A stretch of DNA of 64,000 nucleotides, taken from Hominenteromicrobium mulieris. GTDB taxonomy: Bacteria > Bacillota > Clostridia > Oscillospirales > Acutalibacteraceae. Location: the NCBI RefSeq assembly GCF_020687165.1, contig NZ_JAJEQC010000002.1. One strand, given 5' to 3'. This document shows, in pieces, positions 24,583 to 33,459 of this stretch. Every line of letters starts with the position of its first letter. Position 1 is the first letter of the stretch. The notes under the pieces were generated by a model. The model made no database searches. It was not told the DNA's origin and was given only the letters and a program-made list of their open reading frames with translations. Made by a program: the position numbers and the translations under genes.

Positions 24583-25088
24583 ACCTGATGACGATGCAGT
24601 TTGGCAGCTTTGTGTTTCCGGTGAACCCGACGGAATTAAAACTCGAGCGGGCGTGCCTGCTGCGTGAGACGGTGGGTGTTGACGGCGAAGAACGTGTGGA
24701 GGCGGTCGGCAAGCGCAGGGCGCGCGTAGTAGGCACGGGGCACTTCACCGGGGAGAATGCGATGGCGGTTTACCGCGAGTTAGAGGCGCTTTTCGGTGAA
24801 ACAGAGACGCTGTACTTGCCGGGGCACAGGCCGTTTGAGGCGGTTTTGAGCGAGCTTGCGCTCATCGGCGTGCCGGAGAAAAACACGGTGCCGTACACGT
24901 TCGCCTTTGTGGAGACGACGGGGAAAAGCGAAGCGGTCTCCGGCCGGACATACCGCGCGAAGGCGGGCGAGAGCCTGTGGGATTACGCGTATTTTACGGG
25001 CGTTTCGATTGACCGCTTGGCGGAGAATAACCGGCATATCGCGTGTATTGCGGCGCTGAAAGATGGCGAGGAGGTGCATGTTCCGTGA
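24579..25088 (+). CDS. LysM-domain baseplate protein (XkdP-like)
   Basis: 169 residues. An N-terminal structural domain (MQFGSFVFPVNPTELKLERA, GTGHFTGENAMAVYRELEALF) is followed by a short C-terminal LysM-like module (TYRAKAGESLWDYAYFTGVSIDRLAENNRHI). XkdP-type proteins link the tail tube to the baseplate hub, the LysM part contacting peptidoglycan or the hub. The start overlaps the mini-ORF stop. Confidence 0.8.
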   Translation: MNLMTMQFGSFVFPVNPTELKLERACLLRETVGVDGEERVEAVGKRRARVVGTGHFTGENAMAVYRELEALFGETETLYLPGHRPFEAVLSELALIGVPEKNTVPYTFAFVETTGKSEAVSGRTYRAKAGESLWDYAYFTGVSIDRLAENNRHIACIAALKDGEEVHVP

Positions 25089-25975
25089 CGGATTTTTCGC
25101 TTGAGTTTGTGTTTGCAAGCGGTGAAAAACACTCACCTGAAGCGGAGCCGAACGAATGGCTTTTAAGAAGCGACGCGGACACGGTGGCGGACAGCCTGAC
25201 GGTGCGGTTTAGTGCGGGGAAGCGGCTTTTTACGGAAGAGCCCGTGGGGGCGGTGCTTAAAAAGGATGGCGCGGTGATCTTTGACGGTATCGTGGACGAA
25301 CACCGCGTGAAATGCCAGAACGGCGCGCGCACGGAGGTCTTCTTCCTGCGCAGCCGCGCGGCGCTTTTGCTCGACAACGAGGCGGCACCGATGGAGCTTA
25401 AATTGCCCTCGCTGCGGCTTTTGGAGCGGATGTATCTGATGCCGCTGGGGCTGCACGCCGTGGGCGGCGACAGGCGGCCGGTGGAGGGCGTTTTGACCGT
25501 AGAAAAAGGCGTGAGCTGTTTTGAAGCGCTGCAAACGTTCTCTGAGAGATATCTGAACTGTACGCCGTATACGGACAAAAGCGGCGGCGTACACTTTGAA
25601 AGCTACGTGCCGAAAACGGTGAAGCCCGACTGGGTGACGGCGCGGGAGGTGATTTTTTGCCCGTACAAAATGCTGAGCGGCGTTACGGTGCAAAACGCGC
25701 AGACGGGCGCATACAGCGCGGAATATCACGATCCTTTGGCCCCACAGGTGCGCGTGCGGTATCTTTCCGCCTATGCGAAAACAGCACCAACGGCGCTTTT
25801 AAATGAAAGCCGCAGGGCATCAAAGCGACTAAAGCTGACGTGTGCTTCTTATATAGACGGGAACATGGGGGACACGATGCGGACGGAGGAGCTTGGCGAG
25901 GTGCGGCTCATCTCCAAAAACGTTTTGCTGCGCGGGAAAGACGTGAAGACCGAGCTGCATTTTGAACCGGTTTAA
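25085..25975 (+). CDS. Baseplate hub protein (XkdQ / gpD-like)
   Basis: 296 residues from GTG 25085 in a GTGA overlap. The sequence (TDFSLEFVFASGEKHSPEAEPNEWLLRSDADTVADSLTVRFSAGKRL..., GAVLKKDGAVIFDGIVDEHRV) matches the double-barrel hub fold of late-control-D proteins that hold the central spike. Length is close to PBSX XkdQ. Confidence 0.75.
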   Translation: MTDFSLEFVFASGEKHSPEAEPNEWLLRSDADTVADSLTVRFSAGKRLFTEEPVGAVLKKDGAVIFDGIVDEHRVKCQNGARTEVFFLRSRAALLLDNEAAPMELKLPSLRLLERMYLMPLGLHAVGGDRRPVEGVLTVEKGVSCFEALQTFSERYLNCTPYTDKSGGVHFESYVPKTVKPDWVTAREVIFCPYKMLSGVTVQNAQTGAYSAEYHDPLAPQVRVRYLSAYAKTAPTALLNESRRASKRLKLTCASYIDGNMGDTMRTEELGEVRLISKNVLLRGKDVKTELHFEPV

Positions 25976-25982
25976 AGGAGGC

Positions 25983-26315
25983 ATGAACATGTGGCTGACG
26001 AAAAAGGAGACGGCGGAAAAGGCCGAAAGCGTGAAAACGGGCGTTGTGACGACGGGCGGCGGGGAGATTTCCGTCTGCACGGAGCTGGAGCGCCGTGCAC
26101 CGACTGTAACGGTGCCGTACGGCATGGCGGTGAGCGTGCCGCAGGGTACGGAGGCTGTGATGACCGGCGGTGTATGCCTTGGCGTTGTGAACGACGCGGG
26201 AACGCTTTTGCCCGGCGAGGTGCGGCTGTTCTCAGCGGGCGGTGCGCAGATCGTTTTGAAGCTCGACGGCACGGTCGTCATCAATGGGCAGGTGTTTGAG
26301 AAAAAGGAGGAATAG
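25983..26315 (+). CDS. Baseplate spike/assembly protein (gpV/gp45 or XkdR-like)
   Basis: 110 residues from ATG 25983, with AAAGGAGG upstream. The C-terminus LPGEVRLFSAGGAQIVLKLDGTVVINGQVFEKKEE is the hallmark of beta-helical spike proteins (GE..LFS..G..I.L..DG.V.ING). The N-terminal OB-like part is short. It would form the membrane-puncturing tip of a contractile-type tail. Confidence 0.78.
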   Translation: MNMWLTKKETAEKAESVKTGVVTTGGGEISVCTELERRAPTVTVPYGMAVSVPQGTEAVMTGGVCLGVVNDAGTLLPGEVRLFSAGGAQIVLKLDGTVVINGQVFEKKEE

Positions 26316-26316
26316 C

Positions 26317-26655
26317 GTGGAGGTCGTGATTTTAAACGGCATAACGCAGACGGCGGCGACAGGGCTGCCGAAGACGGCCGAGGGGCTTAACGCGCTTATG
26401 CAGCGCGCGTATAACCGCATTTGCCTAAAACGCGGCGCGTTTTGCTATGACCGCGTGCTCGGCAGCCGGTTTTATATGCTGGATGCAGCGGACGAGCACG
26501 CCGAGGAGCGGGCACTGCGGTATGCGCAGGCGGCGCTGTTGCCCTTAGCCGGTGTTGAGGCGGTCTCCGTGCGGCGCGAGGGGGAGCGGTTTATCTTCGG
26601 ACTCCAGACGATGCTCGGCACGGGGGAGATTGCGGTGAAAGGGGCGAAAGTGTGA
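26317..26655 (+). CDS. Baseplate wedge protein, gp25/GpW-like (XkdS)
   Basis: 112 residues from GTG 26317, with AAAGGAGG upstream. A helical N-terminus (GLPKTAEGLNALMQRAYNRICLKRGAFCYDRVLGSRFY) and a mixed C-terminus (LPLAGVEAVSVRREGERFIFGLQTML) fit XkdS/gp25-like wedge proteins. It overlaps the baseplate J gene by 4 bp. Confidence 0.75.
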   Translation: MEVVILNGITQTAATGLPKTAEGLNALMQRAYNRICLKRGAFCYDRVLGSRFYMLDAADEHAEERALRYAQAALLPLAGVEAVSVRREGERFIFGLQTMLGTGEIAVKGAKV

Positions 26656-27710
26656 AATTTGAGGAAATTTATGCGCACATGGCGGCGGAATACAAAACGC
26701 TGGCGGGCGTGGAGCCCGAGGACGCGACGGACGTTTCGATCCGTCTGAAGGTACTGGCGGGCGAGTTGTATACGGTGCTGTGCGCGGCGGAATCGCTGAA
26801 GCTGAATTGCTTTCCGCAGACAGCGGCGGGCGAGGCGCTTGACCTGCACGCCGAAGAGCGCGGGCTTGTGCGCAAGGACGCGGTGAAATCTGTGGGCACG
26901 CTGACGTTTTCGCGCCGAACGGCGCTGAGCTACGCGGCGGAGATCCCCGCGGGCACGGTGTGTGCGGCAAGCGGCGAAAACGCGGTGGAATATGAGACGA
27001 CGGAGGCGGCTGTGCTGCCCGCAGGCGCACTGACGGTGACAGCGGCGGCGCAGGCGGTTTTAGGCGGCAGGCGCGGTAACGCGGCAAAGGGTGCGGTGAA
27101 CACGCTCATCACGCCGCCAGCGGGCATTGAAAGCGTGACGAACGATGTGCCGTTTACGGGTGGCGCGGATAAAGAGGACGACGAAGCGCTGCGCACGCGC
27201 CTTTTGCGGTGCTTTTACGCACTGCCGAACGGCTCGAACACGGAGACGTACCGCCGTGCGGCGCTGATGACATCGGGCGTGAAAAGCGTTCAGGTGGTGC
27301 CGCGCGCAAACGGTGTGAACACGGTGGCGGTGTACCTGTACGGAGACAACGGCGCGGTGACGGACGAGGTGCTCGGAAAAGTCGGAGAGACGCTCGAAAA
27401 GCTCAAGGAGATCAGTGTGGATGTGACGGTGGCTGCAGCGGTGGCTGTGAAAAAACCGGTGACAGTTTACGTGAAGCCGAAGGACGGGTGCGCGTTTGAA
27501 GATGCGAAAGCATCGTGCACGGCGGCAATCACGGCGTACCTGAATGCGTTTGAGGTGGGCGAGCCGTTTGTGACGGCGGGGCTAATCCATGCGGTGATGG
27601 AGACGGGCGTAGCACAAAACTGCACGGTGCCGGCGAGCGTGGCGGACTTTACGCCGAACGCCGGGGAGATCGTCACGGCGGGCGCTGTAAATGTGCTGGA
27701 GACGCAGTAA
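26652..27710 (+). CDS. Baseplate J protein (XkdT-like)
   Basis: 352 residues. N-terminal MKFEEIYAHMAAEYKTLAGVEPEDATDVSIRLKVLAGELYTV, then RKDAVKSVGTLTFSRRTALSYAAEIPAGTVCAASGENAVEYETTEA and VTNDVPFTGGADKEDDEALRTRLLRCFYALPNGSNTETYR. These are the characteristic blocks of the gpJ/XkdT family, the baseplate wedge of contractile tails. Intact and full length. Confidence 0.92.
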   Translation: MKFEEIYAHMAAEYKTLAGVEPEDATDVSIRLKVLAGELYTVLCAAESLKLNCFPQTAAGEALDLHAEERGLVRKDAVKSVGTLTFSRRTALSYAAEIPAGTVCAASGENAVEYETTEAAVLPAGALTVTAAAQAVLGGRRGNAAKGAVNTLITPPAGIESVTNDVPFTGGADKEDDEALRTRLLRCFYALPNGSNTETYRRAALMTSGVKSVQVVPRANGVNTVAVYLYGDNGAVTDEVLGKVGETLEKLKEISVDVTVAAAVAVKKPVTVYVKPKDGCAFEDAKASCTAAITAYLNAFEVGEPFVTAGLIHAVMETGVAQNCTVPASVADFTPNAGEIVTAGAVNVLETQ

Positions 27711-27719
27711 GGAGGGCAA

Positions 27720-28274
27720 ATGACGGAACTGGAAACCCGCATGCACGCGATGCTCGAAAAAACGGGGCTGTATTTTGGCGAAGACAAGTGGCTTTCGGCA
27801 GAGCTTGCGGCGTATACAAAGGGGCTTGAACTCGTGTATGATACGCTTTCTCATGTGCGGCGCGACGCGTTTGTGCAGACGGCGGAGGAGGACGGGCTGA
27901 AAGCGTTTGAATCGCTGTTCCGCGTGGTGCCATCCGTGGACAGCACGAAAAACCGGCGCGCGATGCTGCTGACCCGCGGTGCGGTGACCCCCGCAGACCA
28001 CACAGTGGAAGCGATGCAAAAGCAGCTTTTGGCAGCAGGCATCAACGGGAAACTCGTCCCGCAAAAGGGCGGCGTGCTGAACATAAATGTGCTCTCTACC
28101 ATGGGCATTTCCGAAGCGGCGGCGGAAAGCGAAGCGCGCGCGTTTTTGCCTGCGCACCTCAGTTTGGTGTTCGATTTCGGCAAAAACACGTGGGATGCAC
28201 AGGACGCGGTGGGGAGCTCGTGGAATGTGCTCGACCTTCGAAACAAGACTTGGAACGCGCTCGACGTTTTATGA
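27720..28274 (+). CDS. Tail protein, XkdU/YmfQ (DUF2313) type
   Basis: 184 residues from ATG 27720, with AAGGAGG upstream. The arrangement LETRMHAMLEKTGLYF...ELAAYTKGLELVYDTLSHVRRDAFVQTAEEDGLKAFESLFRV matches DUF2313 proteins that follow baseplate J and attach fibres. The C-terminus (NTWDAQDAVGSSWNVLDLRNKTWNALDVL) is a tandem short repeat. Confidence 0.8.
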   Translation: MTELETRMHAMLEKTGLYFGEDKWLSAELAAYTKGLELVYDTLSHVRRDAFVQTAEEDGLKAFESLFRVVPSVDSTKNRRAMLLTRGAVTPADHTVEAMQKQLLAAGINGKLVPQKGGVLNINVLSTMGISEAAAESEARAFLPAHLSLVFDFGKNTWDAQDAVGSSWNVLDLRNKTWNALDVL

Positions 28275-28289
28275 GCGGAAAGGAGAAAC

Positions 28290-28757
28290 ATGGCAGCAAG
28301 TAAAAAATCAACGGTTCTCGGCCTTTGCCTTTGGGAGGGGACGGACAAGCCGCGCCGTGTGGATTTTGTGGCGGACAACGAAGCCATAGAGTCGCAGCTT
28401 GGCGGGCACATTCAAAACGATAACCTGCATTTAAATGACACGCGCAGAAAGCGTTTAGATACGCCGACGGAGGTGCGCACGTACACGGGCACGGGTGCGG
28501 CCTCGCGCACGATCTTATTCGGCTTCAGTCCGAGTGCGGTGATCGTTTTTGCGGTGGACAAGCCGTTTTCGCAGGCGACGACGGGCTGCACAAAGCAATA
28601 CGCCGGCATAGCGGCGGACGGCCAGAACAGCCTTGGCGTGACGCTTTCCACGGCGCAGGTGACAGTGCGGCAGACCCAAACCGCCCCGACAGACGGCAGC
28701 GGTATGGCATCGCTGAACGAAAGCGGCGTAACGTACGCGGTGTTGGCGTTCAGATAA
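28290..28757 (+). CDS. Short tail-fibre-like protein
   Basis: 155 residues from ATG 28290, with AAAGGAG upstream. The N-terminus (STVLGLCLWEGTDKPRRVDFVADNEAIESQLGGHI) is the baseplate-binding segment seen in PBSX-type fibres. The remaining ~100 residues are beta-rich and low in charge. It is much shorter than receptor-binding fibres of active phages and no fibre chaperone follows. Last gene of the cluster. Confidence 0.65.
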   Translation: MAASKKSTVLGLCLWEGTDKPRRVDFVADNEAIESQLGGHIQNDNLHLNDTRRKRLDTPTEVRTYTGTGAASRTILFGFSPSAVIVFAVDKPFSQATTGCTKQYAGIAADGQNSLGVTLSTAQVTVRQTQTAPTDGSGMASLNESGVTYAVLAFR

Positions 28758-28821
28758 GGCGTTATATCATTTTCCGTGAGGAAAATATCATATCGAACAA
28801 AGAGAGATATATCATTAAAAA

Positions 28822-28859
28822 AAGAAGCGCGCAGCTTTTGGAGGAGCTGCGCGCTTCTT
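28822..28859 (-). terminator. Strong terminator, best oriented for the minus strand (htrA operon)
   Basis: AAGAAGCGCGCAGCT (28822-28836) pairs perfectly over 15 bp with 28845-28859. On the minus strand it is followed by a T-run. On the plus strand it could also slow transcription leaving the phage-like cluster. Confidence 0.75.
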
Positions 28860-28890
28860 GGTGTATTGTGTGCAATTTTCAGGGATTTCT

Positions 28891-29057
28891 AAAGGCGGTC
28901 GCAGACCGCCTTTTAGGGAACCCATGCAACCGGGTTCCCTACGATTCAATAGTCCACTGGACTATTGAATCTACCTTCCTAGTTTTTGGGGAGGCAAAGG
29001 GGTTTCACCCTTGGAACCGGACAAGCTTTTGAAAAAGCTTGAGCAAAACTTTATTTG
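28891..29057 (-). repeat. Multi-hairpin intergenic repeat, copy 2 (minus orientation)
   Basis: On the minus strand it begins CAAATAAAGTTTT, then CAAGCTTTTTCAAAAGCTTG, a GATTCAATAGTCC/GGACTATTGAATC stem, AGGGAACCC/GGGTTCCCT with a GGTTGCAT loop, and AAAGGCGGTC/GACCGCCTTT. It follows the htrA stop in htrA's direction. Order of stems as in copy 1, with different paired sequences. Confidence 0.75.
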
Positions 29058-29078
29058 TTCGCTTGCCGCAGGCAGGTG

Positions 29079-30779
29079 TTAGCCTTGCGTTTCGCCTTTA
29101 TCTTCGAGCAGGGTGACGGTGACGGTGAATTCTTCGCCGCCTACGCCGCTCTCGTTCGGGCGGAACAGGTGGATCTCGGCGGTATCGCCGGGCTTATAAT
29201 TTAAAAGTGCGTTTGCGAGTTCTTCAAGCGATTTCGTTTCGGTATCATCGATGGCGGTGATGATGTCATACGCCTGCACGTCTGTGCCGTTAAAGCAGCT
29301 GTCTTCGTCGATCTCGCTGATCATGAAGCCCTGCGGGACGTCATACATAGAGGCCTGCATCTGGGTGATGGCGGTGCCTTTGATGCCGAAGCGGACGCGG
29401 CCCTGCACATAGCCGCCTGCAAGCAGGTCGTCTATGATGCTCTTTGCACCGGTGATCGGGATGGCGAAGCCCATGCCCTCGTACTGCTCGGAGACGATTT
29501 TAGCGGAACTGATGCCGATGACCTGACCGTGTAAGTTGACGAGCGGGCCGCCGGAATTGCCGGGATTGATGGCGGCGTCGGTTTGGATATACGTCATGCC
29601 GTTCGAGCTGTACGAGCCGACGGAACGGTTGAGGCCCGAGATGACGCCGCGCGTGATGGAGCCGGAGAACTGCTCGCCGCCCGGGTTGCCGATGGCGACG
29701 ACCCACTGGCCCATGCGCAGGTCATCGCTGTCGCCGAACTCGGCGGGCATGTAGCCTGTGCCGTCGATTTTGAGCACGGCGAGGTCGGTGGTTTTATCGA
29801 ACCCGACGACGACGGCGTCGTGAAGTTCACCGTCATACGTTTTGACCTGCACGGAAACGGACTTGGAGTTTAAAATGACATGGCTGTTTGTGATGATGTA
29901 GCCGTCTTCCGTTGCGAAAATGCCGGTGCCTGTGCCCTGCGTTTCGCCGCTCTGCGTGATGACGAGTACGGTGGACGGGATGACCTTATCGTACACGGCA
30001 TCGATATCGAGCTCGGCGGTATTCGGTTCTTTATTTAAGATGATGCCCTCCGTATTCGGGGTGACGGTGATGTCAGGCGGTGTGAAGCTTTCGTCCGTAT
30101 CGGGCGTTTCGTCTTCACCGGGCGTTTCGCTGTCGCTGCCGTCATTTTCATGCGGGAAGTTCGGGATGAGCTGATCGCCCGGCAGCGTTGTGATGCCGTA
30201 ATCGCGGTTCACGGCGGCGTAGATGCCGTAGGAAGCAAAGCCGATGACGGAGCCTGCGACGAGGACGGACATGACGATGATGAGAATACGCAACCCGAGC
30301 GGCATTCTCCTTTTTTGCGGCGCGGGGTGCGGATACGGATTTTGCATATTCTGCGGGTACGGCGGGGGATAAGCGCCTTGTCCGTAGGGCGGCGGGTACT
30401 GCCCCGACTGCGGCTGGGTGTTGTAGTTTGCATAGCCGTACTGCGGGGCGTTTGGCTGCGTGTTGTACGGGTAGGGCTGATACGGCGGCTGCGGGGGATA
30501 ATAGCCGGTATGCTGAACGGGCTGCGGCTGCGGCGGAATGTTCACGTTCGGGATGGGCCGGGCTTCCGGCGCCTGCTCGGCATTCGGGAGCGGCTCTGCC
30601 GTGGGGGCATCGGAAACGGTCGGTTCCGGGGTGACAGTCGGTTCTGCGGGAGCGGCCGGTTCATCAGAAACGGTGGGCTCTGCGGGAATGGTCTCCGCGG
30701 TTTCCGGTGTTTCGGGGATATTGTCTTCGGAAGAAGCAGGCTCCTGCATTTCCGGGGTTTTGTTTTCAAAATCGTCCAT
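29079..30779 (-). CDS. HtrA/DegP-like membrane-anchored serine protease
   Basis: 566 residues from ATG 30779, with AGTGAGG 9 nt upstream. Layout: acidic/proline-rich cytoplasmic region (1-150), Pro/Tyr/Gln-rich stretch, one membrane helix (LGLRILIIVMSVLVAGSVIGFASYGIY), linker, trypsin-like domain with catalytic His (ITNSHVIL), Asp (KTTDLAVLKI) and Ser (NPGNSGGPLV), and a C-terminal PDZ domain (RVRFGIKGTAITQMQ...). Such proteases degrade misfolded exported proteins. It is the third gene of an operon after a response regulator and a kinase, resembling CssRS-HtrA-type envelope stress control. Confidence 0.93.
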   Translation of the reverse strand: MDDFENKTPEMQEPASSEDNIPETPETAETIPAEPTVSDEPAAPAEPTVTPEPTVSDAPTAEPLPNAEQAPEARPIPNVNIPPQPQPVQHTGYYPPQPPYQPYPYNTQPNAPQYGYANYNTQPQSGQYPPPYGQGAYPPPYPQNMQNPYPHPAPQKRRMPLGLRILIIVMSVLVAGSVIGFASYGIYAAVNRDYGITTLPGDQLIPNFPHENDGSDSETPGEDETPDTDESFTPPDITVTPNTEGIILNKEPNTAELDIDAVYDKVIPSTVLVITQSGETQGTGTGIFATEDGYIITNSHVILNSKSVSVQVKTYDGELHDAVVVGFDKTTDLAVLKIDGTGYMPAEFGDSDDLRMGQWVVAIGNPGGEQFSGSITRGVISGLNRSVGSYSSNGMTYIQTDAAINPGNSGGPLVNLHGQVIGISSAKIVSEQYEGMGFAIPITGAKSIIDDLLAGGYVQGRVRFGIKGTAITQMQASMYDVPQGFMISEIDEDSCFNGTDVQAYDIITAIDDTETKSLEELANALLNYKPGDTAEIHLFRPNESGVGGEEFTVTVTLLEDKGETQG

Positions 30780-30802
30780 GGTGTGATACCTCACTTTTGG
30801 AT

Positions 30803-32404
30803 TTATTTCTGATCGGGCTCTTTATTGTCCTTGTGGCCGTGGTGCTCCTTTTTGGGGCGCTCCGAGATGACGGCATCTTCGACCGGCACGGTGACCGGGA
30901 TGGAGCCGGTATTGTACTTCAACTTCGGGGGTTCCTGCGGCTTCGGAATATAGAACGAGAAGCGGGTGTACTCGTTCACGACGGAGGAGACGGAAATATC
31001 GCCGCCGTGGAGCTTGATGATGGTGCGGACAAGGTACAGGCCGAGACCCATGCCGTTTTTATCCTGACTTCTCGATTTATCGGTCTTATAAAACTTCTCG
31101 AACACGAGGGGGAGCTCATCGGACTGGATGCCGGAGCCGCTGTTTTCGATGGTGACGACGATGCGGTCGATGCTGTCCGAGACGTTGAAGGAGATGTAGC
31201 CCTCGGTGTTTGTGAACTTGACGGCGTTTTCGACAAGGTTATAGACGACCTGATGCAAAAGGTCTTCATCGCCGTGCACCTGCATGGGCTGCAAGGTATC
31301 GAGCCCGCGGATGTCGATCTTCTTTTCGTCGATGCTCTTTTCAAACGTGAGCACGGTGGAGAGGACGGTCTCGGAAATATCGAAATCGTTTGGGCGGAGC
31401 TTCAGCTCACCGTTATCGATGCGGGAGAGATTTAACATAGTGCGGACAAGACGCGAGAGGCGCTTGACCTCGTCGGAGACGATGTGCAGGTAATGCGACT
31501 GGCGCTCCGGCGGAATGGTGCCGTCCAGAATGCCGTCGATGAAGCCCGCGATGGTTGTCATCGGGGTCTTTAACTCGTGCGAGACGTTCGCGACGAAGCT
31601 GCGGTTCATGCTTTCGCTGCCGGAGAGCGAATCTGCCATGTTGTTGAACGCGGTGGCAAGCTGGCCAATCTCATCGTTGCTTGTGACGGGCACGCGGATG
31701 GAGAAATCACCGTCGCCGAAGCTTTTGGCTGCGGCGGACATCTGCCGCAGGGGCTTGACGAGCCGGTAGGAGAAGAGGCCGACGACAACGAACGCCAGAA
31801 TGAACGCGGCGGCTGCGGCGATGAGGAACATTTGCAGTGCGGCGAACTGATACTCCGTGAGGGAGGCAGCGTTCATGGCGGCAAAAACGGCACCGACGGG
31901 CACTCTGGTGCTGTTTTCGCCTCCTGCCTCGGAAGATGATGTTTCGGCGACGGAATAAAGCGGCACGCCGACGACGTAGTACGGGGTATCGTAAATGCCG
32001 TTTTTGCGTCCGTCACCGGTATAGGAGCCCTCGGACGCGCACTTTACGATGTCTGCCGAAATCTTCGTCTGCGGGATGAAATTTGCGCCGATATTTGAGG
32101 TGCTGTTGGCATAGGCGCCGAACAGGACGTTGCCCTCGAGATCGGTGACGAAAATATCGGCATCGATATTGAGAGAGAACGTGCGCACAAAGACTTTCAG
32201 AAGCTCCGGTGCACCGTTATTCGTGATGTCTACGACGGAAGTAATGGACGCCATGGACGAGGCGTTTTGCATAAGCAGTTTGCGCTTATCGCTTTTGGTG
32301 TACTGCGAGAACACAAACATCATGACGCTGCCGAGCACGATGAAGCTGGCGAGCACGATGACCATGGTGACGCGCAGGTATTTTCCGAACAGGGATTTTT
32401 GCAA
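30803..32404 (-). CDS. Two-component sensor histidine kinase
   Basis: 533 residues from TTG 32404, with GGAAGGA 6 nt upstream. Two membrane helices (about 14-36 and 190-212) enclose a ~150-residue extracellular sensor. HAMP follows, then HisKA with the phospho-acceptor in FVANVSHELKTPMTTIAG, and HATPase_c with NLVENAVKFTN and DKNGMGLGLYLV. A charged tail ends the protein. It lies 23 bp after its response regulator and 23 bp before htrA. The signal is probably cell-envelope stress. Confidence 0.93.
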   Translation of the reverse strand: MQKSLFGKYLRVTMVIVLASFIVLGSVMMFVFSQYTKSDKRKLLMQNASSMASITSVVDITNNGAPELLKVFVRTFSLNIDADIFVTDLEGNVLFGAYANSTSNIGANFIPQTKISADIVKCASEGSYTGDGRKNGIYDTPYYVVGVPLYSVAETSSSEAGGENSTRVPVGAVFAAMNAASLTEYQFAALQMFLIAAAAAFILAFVVVGLFSYRLVKPLRQMSAAAKSFGDGDFSIRVPVTSNDEIGQLATAFNNMADSLSGSESMNRSFVANVSHELKTPMTTIAGFIDGILDGTIPPERQSHYLHIVSDEVKRLSRLVRTMLNLSRIDNGELKLRPNDFDISETVLSTVLTFEKSIDEKKIDIRGLDTLQPMQVHGDEDLLHQVVYNLVENAVKFTNTEGYISFNVSDSIDRIVVTIENSGSGIQSDELPLVFEKFYKTDKSRSQDKNGMGLGLYLVRTIIKLHGGDISVSSVVNEYTRFSFYIPKPQEPPKLKYNTGSIPVTVPVEDAVISERPKKEHHGHKDNKEPDQK

Positions 32405-32427
32405 GGGGAATCCTTCCTTTCGCCGGC

Positions 32428-33117
32428 TTATTCTTTCACTTCAAACTTATAGCCGACGCCCCAGACGGTTTTAAGCGACCATTTATCGGAAACGCCTTCG
32501 AGTTTTTCACGCAGGCGCTTAACGTGCACGTCTACGGTGCGGGAATCGCCGTAATAATCAAAGCCCCACACTTCGTCGAGGAGCTGGTCACGCGTGAAGA
32601 CGCGGTTCGGGTTTGAGGCGAGATGATAGATGAGCTCCATTTCCTTCGGCGGAGTGTCAATCTGGACGCCCTTGACCTTGAGTTCGTAATTTGTGAGATT
32701 GATGGAGAGATTCTCGTAGTGAACTTCTTTCACCTGAGAGGATTCTTTTTTGCCAATGCGGCGGAGGACGGCGTTGATGCGCGCGATGACCTCTTTTGTC
32801 TCGAAGGGCTTTACGACATAATCGTCCGCGCCGAGCTCTAAGCCGAGGACTTTATCGAACACTTCGCCCTTAGCCGTCAGCATAATGATGGGGCACTGGG
32901 ACTTTTTGCGGATCTCGCGGCAGACCTGCCAGCCGTCGAGCTCCGGGAGCATGATATCGAGCAGCATGAGGTCCGGGTTGACGGAATCAAACATTTGCAC
33001 GGCCGCCTTGCCGTCGTTTGCAATGGCTGTTTCAAAGCCTTCCTTTTCAATATACAATCTTAAAAGCTCACAGATATTTCTATCGTCGTCTACGATCATG
33101 ATTTTGCCGGATGCCAT
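32428..33117 (-). CDS. OmpR/PhoB-family response regulator
   Basis: 229 residues. Receiver domain with acidic pocket IVDDD, phospho-acceptor LMLLDIMLP (D near 54), MLTAKG and VVKPF. C-terminal winged helix with TRDQLLDEVWGFDYYGDSRTVDVHVKRLREKL. First gene of the regulator-kinase-htrA operon. Confidence 0.95.
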   Translation of the reverse strand: MASGKIMIVDDDRNICELLRLYIEKEGFETAIANDGKAAVQMFDSVNPDLMLLDIMLPELDGWQVCREIRKKSQCPIIMLTAKGEVFDKVLGLELGADDYVVKPFETKEVIARINAVLRRIGKKESSQVKEVHYENLSINLTNYELKVKGVQIDTPPKEMELIYHLASNPNRVFTRDQLLDEVWGFDYYGDSRTVDVHVKRLREKLEGVSDKWSLKTVWGVGYKFEVKE

Positions 33118-33216
33118 AAATTTCTACCTTCCTTATTTCAATATTGCGGGGCGAAAAGCGACCCCGTTTCCTCCCGGAAATCCCCTGTTTGTGCAGAGTA
33201 TGACCAGTTTGTATTT

Positions 33217-33245
33217 ATTGTACCGATTTATTGCGTCGAATGCAA
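33217..33245 (-). promoter_or_regulatory. Promoter of the two-component/htrA operon
   Basis: Minus strand TTGCAT (33245-33240), 17 bp, TACAAT (33222-33217), about 100 bp before the response regulator start. Confidence 0.65.
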
Positions 33246-33327
33246 GAACAAAAGGTGAATATTCTGTGACGATAGGGCTTGTTTTGGGGCGCGGAATTGG
33301 TGAAAATGCGCGTTTTTATGCGAAGTG

Positions 33328-33459
33328 TTGCGGCGGAAAATAAAGTGTGTTATACTGTATCAGTTCGATTTTAGACTGTGAACAGGATAACGGTCGGACA
33401 AAATGAAAACTAAAGGCTTTAAACAGCGTACTTCGCCGTGCTTGCGGCGAAGTCTTTTC
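33328..33459 (+). promoter_or_regulatory. MATE gene promoter and leader with intrinsic terminator (attenuator-like)
   Basis: TTGCGG (33328-33333), 17 bp, TATACT (33351-33356). The leader then holds ACTTCGCCG (33430-33438) pairing with CGGCGAAGT (33445-33453), followed by CTTTTC, a terminator about 70 bp before the start codon. This suggests attenuation. Upstream sequence (AACAGGATAACGGTCGGACAAAATG) does not match a riboswitch I can name. Confidence 0.55.

Larger units (their letters stand above)
28758..29078. other. Intergenic region with hairpins between the phage-like cluster and htrA
   Basis: No gene. From left: an imperfect GATATATC-type hairpin block (TATATCATTTTCC-GTGA-GGAAAATATCATA, 28763-28793) like dispersed palindromes known from Clostridia, then the terminator at 28822-28859, then repeat copy 2 at 28891-29057. 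No holin, endolysin or attachment site follows the last phage-like gene. Confidence 0.6.
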
